A stretch of 64,000 bases of DNA from DMER64 sp964542305. Its GTDB lineage: Bacteria; Bacteroidota; Bacteroidia; Bacteroidales; UBA932. Below are positions 54,549 through 63,400 of the stretch, in pieces (within the stretch, counting starts at the first letter, position 1; each line of letters begins with the position of its first letter). The notes beneath the pieces were generated by a model. That model worked only from the letters and a program-made list of their open reading frames with translations. It had not been told where the DNA came from and made no database searches. Where the stretch lies: positions 1 through 64,000 of the forward strand of contig CAZITX010000014.1 in assembly GCA_964542305.1 (NCBI GenBank). Direction: 5' to 3'. Both the position numbers and the translations under genes were made by a program.

Positions 54549-55871
54549 ATGGCAGGAAAGGTCTCTGTCTATACACTGGGCTGTTCCAAAAATCGCGTGG
54601 ACAGTGAACACCTCATGCAACAGCTGGAAGCAGGAGGATGGGACGTTATTCCCGATGCCGTAGAAGAAGATTATCCCCTGGACGTGTTAATCATCAATAC
54701 CTGCGGCTTCATTCACGATGCCAGAGAGGAATCTATAGATTACATACTGGAAGCCTTACAGGAAAAACAAAAGGGAAGGATAGGAAAGGTAATGGTAATG
54801 GGCTGCCTTTCTGAGCGATACAGAAAAGAACTGGAACGCGGGATCCCGGAAACCGACGCACTTTTTGGAGTGGAAGATATTCCACTGATAACTGCCGCTA
54901 TGGGGGTACAGTACAATCCCGGGCTGGCCACACAACGGGTCTTATCGACACCGGCACATTATGCCTACCTGAAACTCAGCGAAGGTTGTGACCGCGGATG
55001 TGCTTATTGTGCCATACCTCTGATCCGGGGCAAACATATTTCCCGTCCCAAAGAAGACCTGATCAAGGAAGCCCGCTTCCTGGCCGATCAAGGGGTTAAA
55101 GAGTTGGTGCTTGTGGCACAGGATACTAGTTTTTACGGACTGGATCTGTATGGAAAACGCTACCTGGCAGAATTAATGGAAGATCTGTGCAAAATAGATT
55201 CCATTCAATGGATACGCCTGTTGTATACTTATCCGCAAGGATTTCCACTGGACGTTCTCAGACTCATGGGAACTGAAAAGAAAATTTGCCAATACATAGA
55301 TATTCCCCTGCAACACATATCTGATCAGGTGCTTTCTGCCATGCGACGGAACACAACAAAAGCACAAACACTACAATTGCTGGAAGATTTTCGTAAATTC
55401 GTACCGGGTATCTGTATTCGCACCACATTGATGGTTGGTCATCCGGGGGAGGGCGAAAAAGAATTCCGGGAATTGATGGATTTTGTAGAAAAAGCCCGGT
55501 TTGAAAAAATGGGCGCTTTTATGTATTCCCGGGAAGAAGGCACCTACGGGGCAAAACACTTGAAAGATTCGGTACCTCAAAAAGTGAAACAGGAAAGGTA
55601 TGCCCGGTTAATGGAATTGCAAAAAGGCATATCCTTTGCTTACAATCAATCCATGGTGGGTAACCGATGCAGCGTATTGGCCGATTACCTCATCACCGGA
55701 GATACAGATAACGGGGTAACGGTACTGGGGAGAACACAATACGAAGCACCTGAAGTTGACGGACAGGTGATCCTGGAAAACGCACCGGATGTAGTTCCCG
55801 GTTCTTTTATAAATGCCCGGATTACAAAAGCAGATGAATACGATCTGTATGCTGAATTAATAAAGGAATAA
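54549..55871 (+). CDS. rimO: Ribosomal protein S12 methylthiotransferase RimO
   Basis: 440 residues. N-terminal UPF0004 domain with three cluster cysteines (TLGCSKNRVDSE, INTCGFI, VMGCLSERY), radical SAM core CDRGCAYCAIPLIRG (CX3CX2C), and a C-terminal TRAM domain (ADEYDLYAEL). It methylthiolates an Asp of ribosomal protein S12. The pattern CSKN and length favour RimO over MiaB. Confidence 0.96.
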   Translation: MAGKVSVYTLGCSKNRVDSEHLMQQLEAGGWDVIPDAVEEDYPLDVLIINTCGFIHDAREESIDYILEALQEKQKGRIGKVMVMGCLSERYRKELERGIPETDALFGVEDIPLITAAMGVQYNPGLATQRVLSTPAHYAYLKLSEGCDRGCAYCAIPLIRGKHISRPKEDLIKEARFLADQGVKELVLVAQDTSFYGLDLYGKRYLAELMEDLCKIDSIQWIRLLYTYPQGFPLDVLRLMGTEKKICQYIDIPLQHISDQVLSAMRRNTTKAQTLQLLEDFRKFVPGICIRTTLMVGHPGEGEKEFRELMDFVEKARFEKMGAFMYSREEGTYGAKHLKDSVPQKVKQERYARLMELQKGISFAYNQSMVGNRCSVLADYLITGDTDNGVTVLGRTQYEAPEVDGQVILENAPDVVPGSFINARITKADEYDLYAELIKE

Positions 55872-55887
55872 AGAATCAAACAGAGAT

Positions 55888-56634
55888 ATGCAATTACTAC
55901 AAGACAAAAAAGTACTGATCACAGGCGCAGCCCGCGGTATAGGGAAAGCAGTTGCCATAGAAATGGCCCGGCACGGAGCCGATGTTGCCTTTACCGATTT
56001 AAAAATTGATGATCAGGCCAACGAAACACTCCAGGAGATCCGCTCACTGGGCGTAAAGGCAGTTGCTATTGCTTCCAATGCCGCATCTTTTGAAGAAACG
56101 CACCGGGTTGTGGAACAGGTAATGCAGGAATTCGGACGTATTGATATTTTGGTAAACAACGCCGGAATAACACGTGACAACCTGGTATTGCGAATGTCCG
56201 AACAACAATGGGACACGGTGCTGGAAGTAAATTTGAAATCCGCTTTCAATTTTATTCATGCCCTGGCACCGGTTATGGTCAAACAAAAATGCGGCAGCAT
56301 CATCAATATGAGTTCAGTTGTCGGGCTGTCAGGCAATGCAGGTCAAACCAATTATTCGGCATCCAAAGCCGGACTCATTGCCCTGACAAAGTCTGTAGCA
56401 AAAGAACTCGGCCCCAGGGGTATAAGGGCCAATGCCATAGCTCCCGGATTTATTGTCAGCGATATGACCGACCAGCTTTCCGAAGCCGTGCGCAAATCCT
56501 GGACAGACACCATACCTTTGAGAAGGGGAGGAACCCCGCAGGATGTAGCCAATGTCTGTGTCTTTTTGGGTTCGGACCTGGCTTCTTACGTCAGCGGACA
56601 GGTAATTCCTGTTTGTGGTGGAATGCATACGTAA
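55888..56634 (+). CDS. fabG: 3-oxoacyl-[acyl-carrier-protein] reductase
   Basis: 248 residues, classical short-chain dehydrogenase. GAARGIGKAV (cofactor-binding glycines), LVNNAGITRDNL, INMSSVVGLSGNAGQTNYSASKAGL (Ser, Tyr and Lys catalytic residues) and APGFIVSDMTD. NADPH-dependent reduction in fatty acid elongation. Seventeen bases after rimO. Confidence 0.93.
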   Translation: MQLLQDKKVLITGAARGIGKAVAIEMARHGADVAFTDLKIDDQANETLQEIRSLGVKAVAIASNAASFEETHRVVEQVMQEFGRIDILVNNAGITRDNLVLRMSEQQWDTVLEVNLKSAFNFIHALAPVMVKQKCGSIINMSSVVGLSGNAGQTNYSASKAGLIALTKSVAKELGPRGIRANAIAPGFIVSDMTDQLSEAVRKSWTDTIPLRRGGTPQDVANVCVFLGSDLASYVSGQVIPVCGGMHT

Positions 56635-56655
56635 ACAAAATAAAATCAAAAAGAT

Positions 56656-57603
56656 ATGAAAGCCATACGTACTACCGGAATTCTTGCCGTCTTGCTGATG
56701 TTAAGTGCATGCGGTCCGTTAATCAACATCCTGGAAGTAGACGTGAGGCTCCCGGCTACCAGACCCCTCAACGTTCTGGGAAGGGAAATGTCCGTCTTCA
56801 CGCCAAAATACGATTCGGTATCGGTAACCGACTCGGTCTTGTTGCAAAAATTTGCCCAGTCACTGGCAGAGACGCTTGCCTCCGAGGCATACCTTTCTCC
56901 CGGATCGGTGCCGGTTTTCAGTCATTATACCGGATCGGAAGCGCTGGGAACGCTGGAACAGCCTGACTACGTACACCGGCTGGCCCTTGAAACAGGGACC
57001 AACCTGGTCTTTATGGTTGACAGTGTAGAGATTGGCGGATTCTTTACAAGGGAAGTAACCCGGGTAGAGGACGATTACAAATTGCAGTACCTGATGGCTC
57101 CCTTCAGTTCGGTAGTCAGGGTATACGATGCCGAAAAGGTCCAGTTCATAAAATACATACCCCTGCGTGATACCGTTGCCTGGGAAGTATGGGTCCCCTC
57201 GGAAACAGAAACCGTTTCCATTCCGTCTTCAGCCTTTAAGGACCTGCAAAGGGCATCGGAATACTTTGCACAGGAACTTGCCGGTTCTTTCAAGGACCAA
57301 TGGGAAACCCAGGACAGGGTGATATTTGTTTACGATAAAAGAGCCTGGAATATGGCCTACAATCATGCCCTGGCCTTTGCCTGGGATGAAGCCATGAAAA
57401 TATGGATGGAGCTGGTAAAGGGCGATAATGCAAAAGAAGTAGCCTGCGCTGCTTTCAATATGTCTGTTGCCTGTGAGATGCAGGGGAATTTTGAGTTGGC
57501 CCAGAAATGGCTGGACCTGTCACAAAAAACATTTGATCTTCCGGAAGTAAAATACTACAGAGAACTTCTGCAAGAGCGGAAAAAAGAAAAAATGCTGTTT
57601 TGA
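56656..57603 (+). CDS. Predicted lipoprotein (DUF6340-like)
   Basis: 315 residues, lipobox LSAC. VDVRLPATRPLNVLGREMSV and VDSVEIGGFFTREV are beta-rich; the C-terminal third (WNMAYNHALAFAWDEAMKIWMELVKG, EVACAAFNMSVACEMQGNFELAQKWLDLS) is TPR-like. Resembles the Bacteroidetes DUF6340 group; function unknown. It overlaps the next small gene by four bases. Confidence 0.72.
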   Translation: MKAIRTTGILAVLLMLSACGPLINILEVDVRLPATRPLNVLGREMSVFTPKYDSVSVTDSVLLQKFAQSLAETLASEAYLSPGSVPVFSHYTGSEALGTLEQPDYVHRLALETGTNLVFMVDSVEIGGFFTREVTRVEDDYKLQYLMAPFSSVVRVYDAEKVQFIKYIPLRDTVAWEVWVPSETETVSIPSSAFKDLQRASEYFAQELAGSFKDQWETQDRVIFVYDKRAWNMAYNHALAFAWDEAMKIWMELVKGDNAKEVACAAFNMSVACEMQGNFELAQKWLDLSQKTFDLPEVKYYRELLQERKKEKMLF

Positions 57604-57782
57604 AAGAAAAGATACCCCCTCGTATCCACAAAACAGTGGTAAGTTTTAACGACCGCGAAATGGCAGTGATAGACCATTTTTGTGAAAAATACAATATTAA
57701 GGTACGTTCCCGTATGTACCGTGAAGCCATAATCGGCACCATACTAAGGAAACTGGAAGAAGATCATCCCCGTTTATTTTAA
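57600..57782 (+). CDS. Small ribbon-helix-helix-like protein
   Basis: 60 residues, ATG overlapping the previous stop by four bases. IHKTVVSFNDREMAVIDHFC followed by RSRMYREAIIGTILRKL gives a strand and two helices, as in Arc/MetJ-type ribbon-helix-helix proteins. Conserved order ahead of the PPDK_N-domain gene (20 bp downstream) would support a real gene; it is short, so confidence is moderate. Confidence 0.6.
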   Translation: MKEKIPPRIHKTVVSFNDREMAVIDHFCEKYNIKVRSRMYREAIIGTILRKLEEDHPRLF

Positions 57783-57802
57783 ACCGGGGAAATACCAAGC
57801 CT

Positions 57803-60757
57803 ATGCAATTTTACAGCCCGGATTACACGCAGTTGATGGAAAAGCGTATACGGCGTATCCTTATGATATGCAGCAGTTACGATGCTTACATCCTGGAAGA
57901 GGACGGACAAATAGATGTTCAGATCCAAAAAGAATACAGCGATCTGAACATTAGTAACCCCCCTTCTTTTTCATGGGTTACCACCTCGGAAGAAGCCCAC
58001 ACGTTGCTAAACAAAGGGGAAGACTTTGATCTGATAATCTGTATGTTCAATATAGGTGACATGGACGTATTCAGTTTTGCCCGCAATTTGCGTGAAGAAG
58101 GCTCCCAAACGCCCATTGTTCTGTTGTCCAATTATTCCAGGGAATTCAAAAACCGCATAGAACAGGAAGACTGCTCGGCCATCAATTACATATTCAGCTG
58201 GCACGGAAACGCAGACCTCATTTTGGCCATTGTCAAACTTCTGGAAGATACTATGAATGCAGAGGAAGACATCCTGCATTCGGGAGTACAGTGCATCCTG
58301 CTGGTGGAAGACTCGGTGCGGTATTATTCCACGTACCTGCCTGCCATATACAAATTGGTTCTGAAACAGAGTGCCGAATTTTTGAAAGAAACACTCAATG
58401 ACCAGCAGCAAAAAACCCGTAAAAGAGCCCGTCCCAAGATTTTTCTGGCCACCAATTACGAAGATGCCGTGGCCCATTACGAAAAATACAAGAATAACTT
58501 GTTGGGTGTAATATCCGATGTGGGATTCATCCTGCACAAGAACGATCCTTCCGATACCGAAAAACTGGATGCCGGAATCGATCTGTGCCGCATGATCCGC
58601 GACGACGATCCACAAATGCCCATCTTGCTGCAATCTTCTCAGCAAAGCATGAGCAAAGTGGCCCGGGAACTCGGCGTTGGTTTTATCATGAAAGATTCCA
58701 AGGCTCTATTGATGGAATTGAGCGAATATATCGGCGAAGAATTCGCTTTCGGGGATTTTGTGGTACGAAATATAACTACCGGTGAAGAAATTGCACGCGC
58801 CAAAAACCTGCGCCAACTCCAATCACTCATCAAGCAGATCCCGGACAAGGAACTGCTATACCACACTTCCCGGAACAGGCTTTCAAAATGGCTGTTTGCC
58901 AGGGGACTGTTCAACCTGGCCAGACCCATCAGGGATGCCGTGCCATCGGATTTTGAAAATGTATCCGAATTACGGGAATTCATCATTGCCCTGATTAAAG
59001 AATACCGTTTTGTGAACGGGCAGGGTGTAATTGCCCGTTTTGACAAGGAAACTTATAGCCGTTACATTACCTTTGCCCGCATTGGGGAAGGTTCCCTGGG
59101 AGGCAAAGCACGCGGACTGGCCTTTCTGAACAGGCTTTTGGTAAAATACAACCTCAGTCACAAATACAAAGGAATTTTTGTAACCATTCCACAGACCGTC
59201 GTCATAGCCGCCGATTATTTTGACACCTTCATGGTAGATAACGGATTGCGCTATGTAGTAAACACAGAGGGTATTACGGACGAAGAGATCCTATCCGAAT
59301 TTGTAAGCTCCCGCCTGCCCATTGAAATGCAGAACCAGCTAAGGATTTTCCTGGATAAAGTCAATAAACCCCTGGCCGTCAGATCCAGCTCAAAATTGGA
59401 AGACTCTCTTTTCCAGCCTTTTGCCGGAATTTATTCAACATATATGTTGCCGTTGACGGAAAACAAGGACCAGATGTTGAGGCTCCTGAGTAAGGCCATA
59501 AAAAGTGTCTATGCTTCCGTCTTTTTTGCCGCCAGCCGCAATTACATACAAACAACGGCCAACCTGCTGAGTGAAGAAAAAATGGCTTTGGTCATTCAAA
59601 CACTTTGCGGTACAGAAGAAAACGGGTATTTCTTTCCCACCATATCGGGATTGGCCCGGTCTGTAAACTATTATCCGGTAGGTCACGAAAAACCGGATGA
59701 CGGAATCGTTAATATGGCTTATGGACTGGGTAAGCTGGTAGTTGAAGGAGGCAGGGCATTACGTTTTTCGCCGCGTTATCCCCGCCACGTTATGCAAACC
59801 ATGAACCCAAAAAGCGCCCTGAACGAAACGCAAAACGTGATGTACGCGCTGAACCTGAGCCCTGAGCAATTTAAGACTTCCATTGATGACGGTGTGAACA
59901 TCCAAAAATTCACCATTGCCGAGTCTTCCGCATTTCGCAACATCAGCCACGTTGCCTCCACCTGGGACATGGACAACGACATCCTGGTACCCGGAACCCA
60001 TCTGAAAGGACGCAGGGTGATCACCTTTGACAACATCCTACAGAACGATACCATACCGCTGGCAGCCATTCTGGCGGATCTGCTGGAGATCTGCCGAAAC
60101 GAAATGCGTTGTCACGTGGAAATTGAATTTGCCGTTGACATGGATGTTCCTGCAGGTCATGATGCCATCTTTAATTTATTGCAGGTCCGTCCCATAACCG
60201 ATTACGGTGAAAACACCGAATTCAATTGGGACAAGACAGATATACAACAAGCCCTTATATATTCAGAGAACGTACTGGGACCGGGTGATATTGAAGGAGT
60301 CACGGATGTAATCTATGTACGTACCGATGTATTCGACAGCCGCAATACAATAGGGTATGCACAGGAACTGGAAGAACTGAACAGCAAAATGAAGGAAGAA
60401 CACCGGACCTACGTTCTGATAGGTCCCGGAAGGTGGGGCTCTTCGGACCCCTGGCTGGGAATCCCTATAAACTGGAACAATATTTCAGAAGCCCGGGTAA
60501 TCGTAGAATGCAGCCTGGAAAATTTCCAGGTAGACCCCAGCGAAGGGACACATTTCTTTCACAACCTCACTTCCCTTGGTGTGGGATATATGAATGTCAA
60601 ACCTTTCCGCGGTGAAGGCGTCTTCAACGAAACTCTACTCAATAAAATGGATGCCTGGTACGACAGCCACGCCATAAGAGCCGTCCGGTTCCCAAAGGAA
60701 CTTACCATAAATGCCGATGGAAGGTTGCGCAAAGGAATCGTATTGCCGGGAAAATAG
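57803..60757 (+). CDS. Receiver-like/PPDK_N protein, unusual PEP-synthase relative
   Basis: 984 residues. Residues about 15-145 are a receiver-like fold without the phospho-Asp (DLIICMFNIGD). Residues about 160-320 are a fuller receiver: ILLVEDS (Glu169, Asp170), GVISDVGF (Asp239) and GFIMKDSK (Lys297). Residues about 425-780 are the ATP-grasp PPDK_N domain (GSLGGKARGLAFLN, PLAVRSSSKLED, FAGIYSTY, GDAIFNLLQVRPI-like end at DAIFNLLQVRPITD). The phospho-His swivel domain and the PEP/pyruvate barrel of PEP synthase are absent. Instead about 200 residues follow with YVLIGPGRWGSSDPWLGIP. It is therefore not a normal PEP synthase; activity unknown. Confidence 0.82.
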   Translation: MQFYSPDYTQLMEKRIRRILMICSSYDAYILEEDGQIDVQIQKEYSDLNISNPPSFSWVTTSEEAHTLLNKGEDFDLIICMFNIGDMDVFSFARNLREEGSQTPIVLLSNYSREFKNRIEQEDCSAINYIFSWHGNADLILAIVKLLEDTMNAEEDILHSGVQCILLVEDSVRYYSTYLPAIYKLVLKQSAEFLKETLNDQQQKTRKRARPKIFLATNYEDAVAHYEKYKNNLLGVISDVGFILHKNDPSDTEKLDAGIDLCRMIRDDDPQMPILLQSSQQSMSKVARELGVGFIMKDSKALLMELSEYIGEEFAFGDFVVRNITTGEEIARAKNLRQLQSLIKQIPDKELLYHTSRNRLSKWLFARGLFNLARPIRDAVPSDFENVSELREFIIALIKEYRFVNGQGVIARFDKETYSRYITFARIGEGSLGGKARGLAFLNRLLVKYNLSHKYKGIFVTIPQTVVIAADYFDTFMVDNGLRYVVNTEGITDEEILSEFVSSRLPIEMQNQLRIFLDKVNKPLAVRSSSKLEDSLFQPFAGIYSTYMLPLTENKDQMLRLLSKAIKSVYASVFFAASRNYIQTTANLLSEEKMALVIQTLCGTEENGYFFPTISGLARSVNYYPVGHEKPDDGIVNMAYGLGKLVVEGGRALRFSPRYPRHVMQTMNPKSALNETQNVMYALNLSPEQFKTSIDDGVNIQKFTIAESSAFRNISHVASTWDMDNDILVPGTHLKGRRVITFDNILQNDTIPLAAILADLLEICRNEMRCHVEIEFAVDMDVPAGHDAIFNLLQVRPITDYGENTEFNWDKTDIQQALIYSENVLGPGDIEGVTDVIYVRTDVFDSRNTIGYAQELEELNSKMKEEHRTYVLIGPGRWGSSDPWLGIPINWNNISEARVIVECSLENFQVDPSEGTHFFHNLTSLGVGYMNVKPFRGEGVFNETLLNKMDAWYDSHAIRAVRFPKELTINADGRLRKGIVLPGK

Positions 60758-60854
60758 ATTTTGATTCCCGATAAGACCCAAACCAAAGCAAAAAAATACC
60801 TATATCCCGCAAAATAGTACTTGGTGGGTGGGTTTTCGGGCAAGGTTTTGGACT

Positions 60855-61140
60855 CACCAGGTACGAAAACCCGGTAAAAGTGCGCCTGGTGGGCATGATT
60901 TGAGCCTCACCAGGTACGAAAACAGAGGTAAAGTGCGCCTGGTCACAATTGTCAATAAATGTAAATTTTGTCAAACACCACATTCAGAGCACCTTACAAA
61001 ATCATTGCCGACTCAGCTGAAATCACCAGGTACGAAAACCCGGTAAAAGTGCGCCTGGTGGGCATGATTTGAGCCCCACCAGGTACGAAAACTATACAAA
61101 AGTGCGCCTGGTGGGCATTTTTTCGGGCTGACCAGGTACA
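60855..61140. repeat. 53-bp hairpin-forming direct repeats
   Basis: Four good copies begin at 60855, 60908, 61024 and 61077, with a truncated fifth at 61130. The core reads CACCAGGTACGAAAAC, then 4-6 variable bases, then AAAGTGCGCCTGGTG. Adjacent copies are spaced 53 bp, except for a 116-bp step between the second and third, where an unrelated AT-rich segment is inserted (about 60950-61020). CCTGGTGGGC at the end of one unit can pair with GCCCACCAGG at the start of the next (one bulge). A degenerate copy may precede at about 60820. No coding function is likely: 53 is not a multiple of three. Confidence 0.85.
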
Positions 61141-61211
61141 AATTCTCCCACAAAACCATATACGGAGGGCATGTTTAAGCTGAACGAGCTATACCGTAAA
61201 GGAATTGGAGT

Positions 61212-61349
61212 GAATCTGAATAGGAATAGGAATAGGAATAGGAATAGGAATCTGAATAGGAATCTGAATCTGAATAGGAATAGGAATAGGAATTGGAATT
61301 GGAATTGGAATTGGAATTGGAATTGGAATTGGAATTGGAATTGGAATAG
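61212..61349. repeat. 23-unit hexanucleotide array GAATNN
   Basis: 138 bp made of exactly 23 six-base units, all GAATNN. The last two bases are AG, CT or TG, arranged as CT, five AG, CT, AG, two CT, three AG, nine TG, AG. The nine identical GAATTG units at 61290-61343 are the most uniform part. A 76-codon frame through it (61171-61401) would give Asn-Xaa dipeptides but lacks any sign of being a gene. It is in the gene-poor stretch 60758-61386 between the PPDK_N gene and rnpB, which otherwise holds only the 53-bp repeats. Confidence 0.95.
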
Positions 61350-61386
61350 GGAATGGAGTCGAAAATCGGAATCGAAATATAAAAAA

Positions 61387-61714
61387 ACGGAGGGCCTGTA
61401 AGCCGGGTTCTGTCGAACTCCCATCATTTATCTAAGCAGCCTACCCCCCGGCATAGGACGGGCCGTCCTAATATTGCCGGTATACTTGGCCTTGCAGGAG
61501 ACCGGTGCCTGCGTCAACGGCCGTCGCCGACCGTCACGGTGGGCTCTTACCCCGCCTTTTCACCCTTACCCGGATCCGAAGACCCGGGCGGTTATTTTCT
61601 GTCAAGCGATCCCTGACCTTACGACCAGCTGTGATTTCCACAGGATCCCGCCCTTTCCTGCCCGGACTTTCCTCCCTTTTCCATTTGGAAAAGAGCGATG
61701 GGACAGCCCTCCGC
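61387..61714 (-). ncRNA. rnpB: RNase P RNA (class A)
   Basis: Minus strand. Conserved elements: GAGGAAAGTCCGGGC near the 5' part, and ACAGAACCCGGCTTACAGGCC at the 3' part, the two most conserved RNase P RNA blocks. The ends pair as GGAGGGC with GCCCTCC, and a T run follows (CGTTTTTTT on the minus strand). Catalytic RNA that matures tRNA 5' ends. The exact 5' end is set by the -7 element at 61720-61727, so the end near 61714 is approximate by a few bases. Confidence 0.95.
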
Positions 61715-61719
61715 GGTCG

Positions 61720-61727
61720 CAAAGTTA
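61720..61727 (-). promoter_or_regulatory. -7 element of rnpB
   Basis: TAACTTTG on the minus strand, about seven bases ahead of the inferred 5' end of RNase P RNA. It lies in the 42-bp spacer before the divergent pyrG gene. No TTG at 19 bp. Confidence 0.6.
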
Positions 61728-61768
61728 AAAAAAAGTCCTTACATTAGCGGATTGAAAAAAACTGTCTT

Positions 61769-63400
61769 ATGGCCACAAAATATGTCTTCGTAACCGGAGG
61801 TGTGACCTCTTCTTTGGGAAAAGGTACTATCGCGGCATCACTTGCTAAATTACTACAAGCCAGGGGTTTAAAAGTAACTATTCAAAAGTTTGATCCCTAT
61901 ATAAACGTAGACCCCGGAACGTTGAACCCTTACGAACACGGGGAGTGTTACGTGACCGAAGACGGAGCGGAGACGGATTTGGACCTGGGGCACTACGAAA
62001 GGTTCCTGGGCGTATACACCACCAAGGCCAGCAACGTGACCACAGGCAAAATCTACCAGACAGTGATCGACAAAGAGCGCGAAGGCGCATACCTCGGCAA
62101 AACCGTTCAGGTCATTCCGCACATCACCGATGAGATCAAGCGCCGCATGCTCCTGCTGGGGAAAACCGGCAAATACGATATTGTGATTACCGAGATCGGG
62201 GGCACGGTAGGGGATATCGAGTCCCTTCCGTTTGTGGAGGCGGTGCGGCAATTGCAATGGGAACTGCCGGAAGAAAAATGTGCGGTCATCCACCTGACCC
62301 TGGTTCCGTACCTTGCAGCTGCCAAGGAATTGAAGACAAAGCCGACACAGCACTCGGTCAGGCAATTGCAACAGGAAGGCGTGAACCCGGATGTAATCGT
62401 ATGCCGTACTGAAAGACCGCTCCCGTTGGCCATGCGCAAAAAAGTGGCTTTATTCTGCAACGTGCGACCTTATGCTGTCATTGAGTCTTTGGACCAGAAG
62501 AGTATTTATGAGGTACCGCTAAACTTGCAGCGCCAGAACCTGGACGGGATCCTGCTGGATCTGTTAAAAATTGAAAACAAAGTAGAGCCCAAGCTGGAGG
62601 CGTGGAAACAGTTTATTGACCGGGTATACCATCCGCACAAAAAAGTGGATATTGCTCTTGTTGGAAAATACGTGGAATTGCAGGATGCCTACAAATCCAT
62701 ATTGGAATCCTTCATTCATGCCGGAGCAGCCAATGATACCAAAGTAAAAGTACATACCATACAAAGCGAAAATATTACAGAACAAAATGTAAATGAGAAG
62801 CTTGCAGGTATGAAAGGAATATTGGTAGCCCCCGGATTCGGATCCCGCGGTACGGATGGCAAACTATTTGCTTGTAAGTATGCAAGGGAGAATAAAATCC
62901 CCTTCCTTGGCATTTGCCTGGGCATGCAGATGGCCGTACTGGAATTTGCCCGAAACGTTGCCGGCATTCCGGGAGCCGCCAGTGTGGAAATTGTTCCCAA
63001 AACCGAGTTTCCGGTCATTGACCTGATGGAGGACCAGAAGCGGCTTACCAGCAAAGGAGGGACCATGCGGCTGGGAGCTTACGAGTGCAAGATTGAGAGG
63101 GGCTCCCTGGCGTATAAAGTATACGGGAAACAGGTGATCCAGGAAAGGCACCGCCACCGTTACGAATTTAATGATTGTTATGCTGAAACCCTGGAAAAAG
63201 CAGGTATGAAAGCTACCGGAAGAAATCCGGAAACCGGACTGGTGGAGATCGTGGAGATAAAGGACCATCCTTTTTATATTGGAGTCCAGTTCCATCCTGA
63301 ATTAAAAAGCACCCCTGAAAATCCCGCCCCGCTGTTCCGCTCCTTTATAGCCGCAGCACTTAAGTATCAGGAAGCAAGTAAACAGACATTTAATGTTTAA
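61769..63400 (+). CDS. pyrG: CTP synthase
   Basis: 543 residues. Synthetase half: FVTGGVTSSLGKGTIAASLA, KFDPYINVDPGTLNPYEHGE, ITEIGGTVGDIES. Glutaminase half: FLGICLGMQMAVLEFAR (catalytic Cys) and GVQFHPELKS (His, Glu). Converts UTP to CTP with glutamine. Length and motifs complete. Its stop overlaps the next start by eight bases. Confidence 0.97.
   Translation: MATKYVFVTGGVTSSLGKGTIAASLAKLLQARGLKVTIQKFDPYINVDPGTLNPYEHGECYVTEDGAETDLDLGHYERFLGVYTTKASNVTTGKIYQTVIDKEREGAYLGKTVQVIPHITDEIKRRMLLLGKTGKYDIVITEIGGTVGDIESLPFVEAVRQLQWELPEEKCAVIHLTLVPYLAAAKELKTKPTQHSVRQLQQEGVNPDVIVCRTERPLPLAMRKKVALFCNVRPYAVIESLDQKSIYEVPLNLQRQNLDGILLDLLKIENKVEPKLEAWKQFIDRVYHPHKKVDIALVGKYVELQDAYKSILESFIHAGAANDTKVKVHTIQSENITEQNVNEKLAGMKGILVAPGFGSRGTDGKLFACKYARENKIPFLGICLGMQMAVLEFARNVAGIPGAASVEIVPKTEFPVIDLMEDQKRLTSKGGTMRLGAYECKIERGSLAYKVYGKQVIQERHRHRYEFNDCYAETLEKAGMKATGRNPETGLVEIVEIKDHPFYIGVQFHPELKSTPENPAPLFRSFIAAALKYQEASKQTFNV

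Noticed and set aside
60700..60983. Minus-strand frames containing MPTRRTF-like peptide repeats
   Set aside because: They arise from translating the 53-bp DNA repeats; the unit is not a multiple of three, so the frame is not maintained.
60855..61140. Possible CRISPR or integron attC array
   Set aside because: Units are nearly identical over their whole length with no unique spacers of constant size, no cas or integrase gene is near, and attC core sequences are absent.
61171..61401. 76-codon frame encoding repeated Asn-Arg, Asn-Leu and Asn-Trp
   Set aside because: It is created by the six-base array, which keeps any frame open; no promoter, start context or conserved flank, and it runs into the rnpB region.
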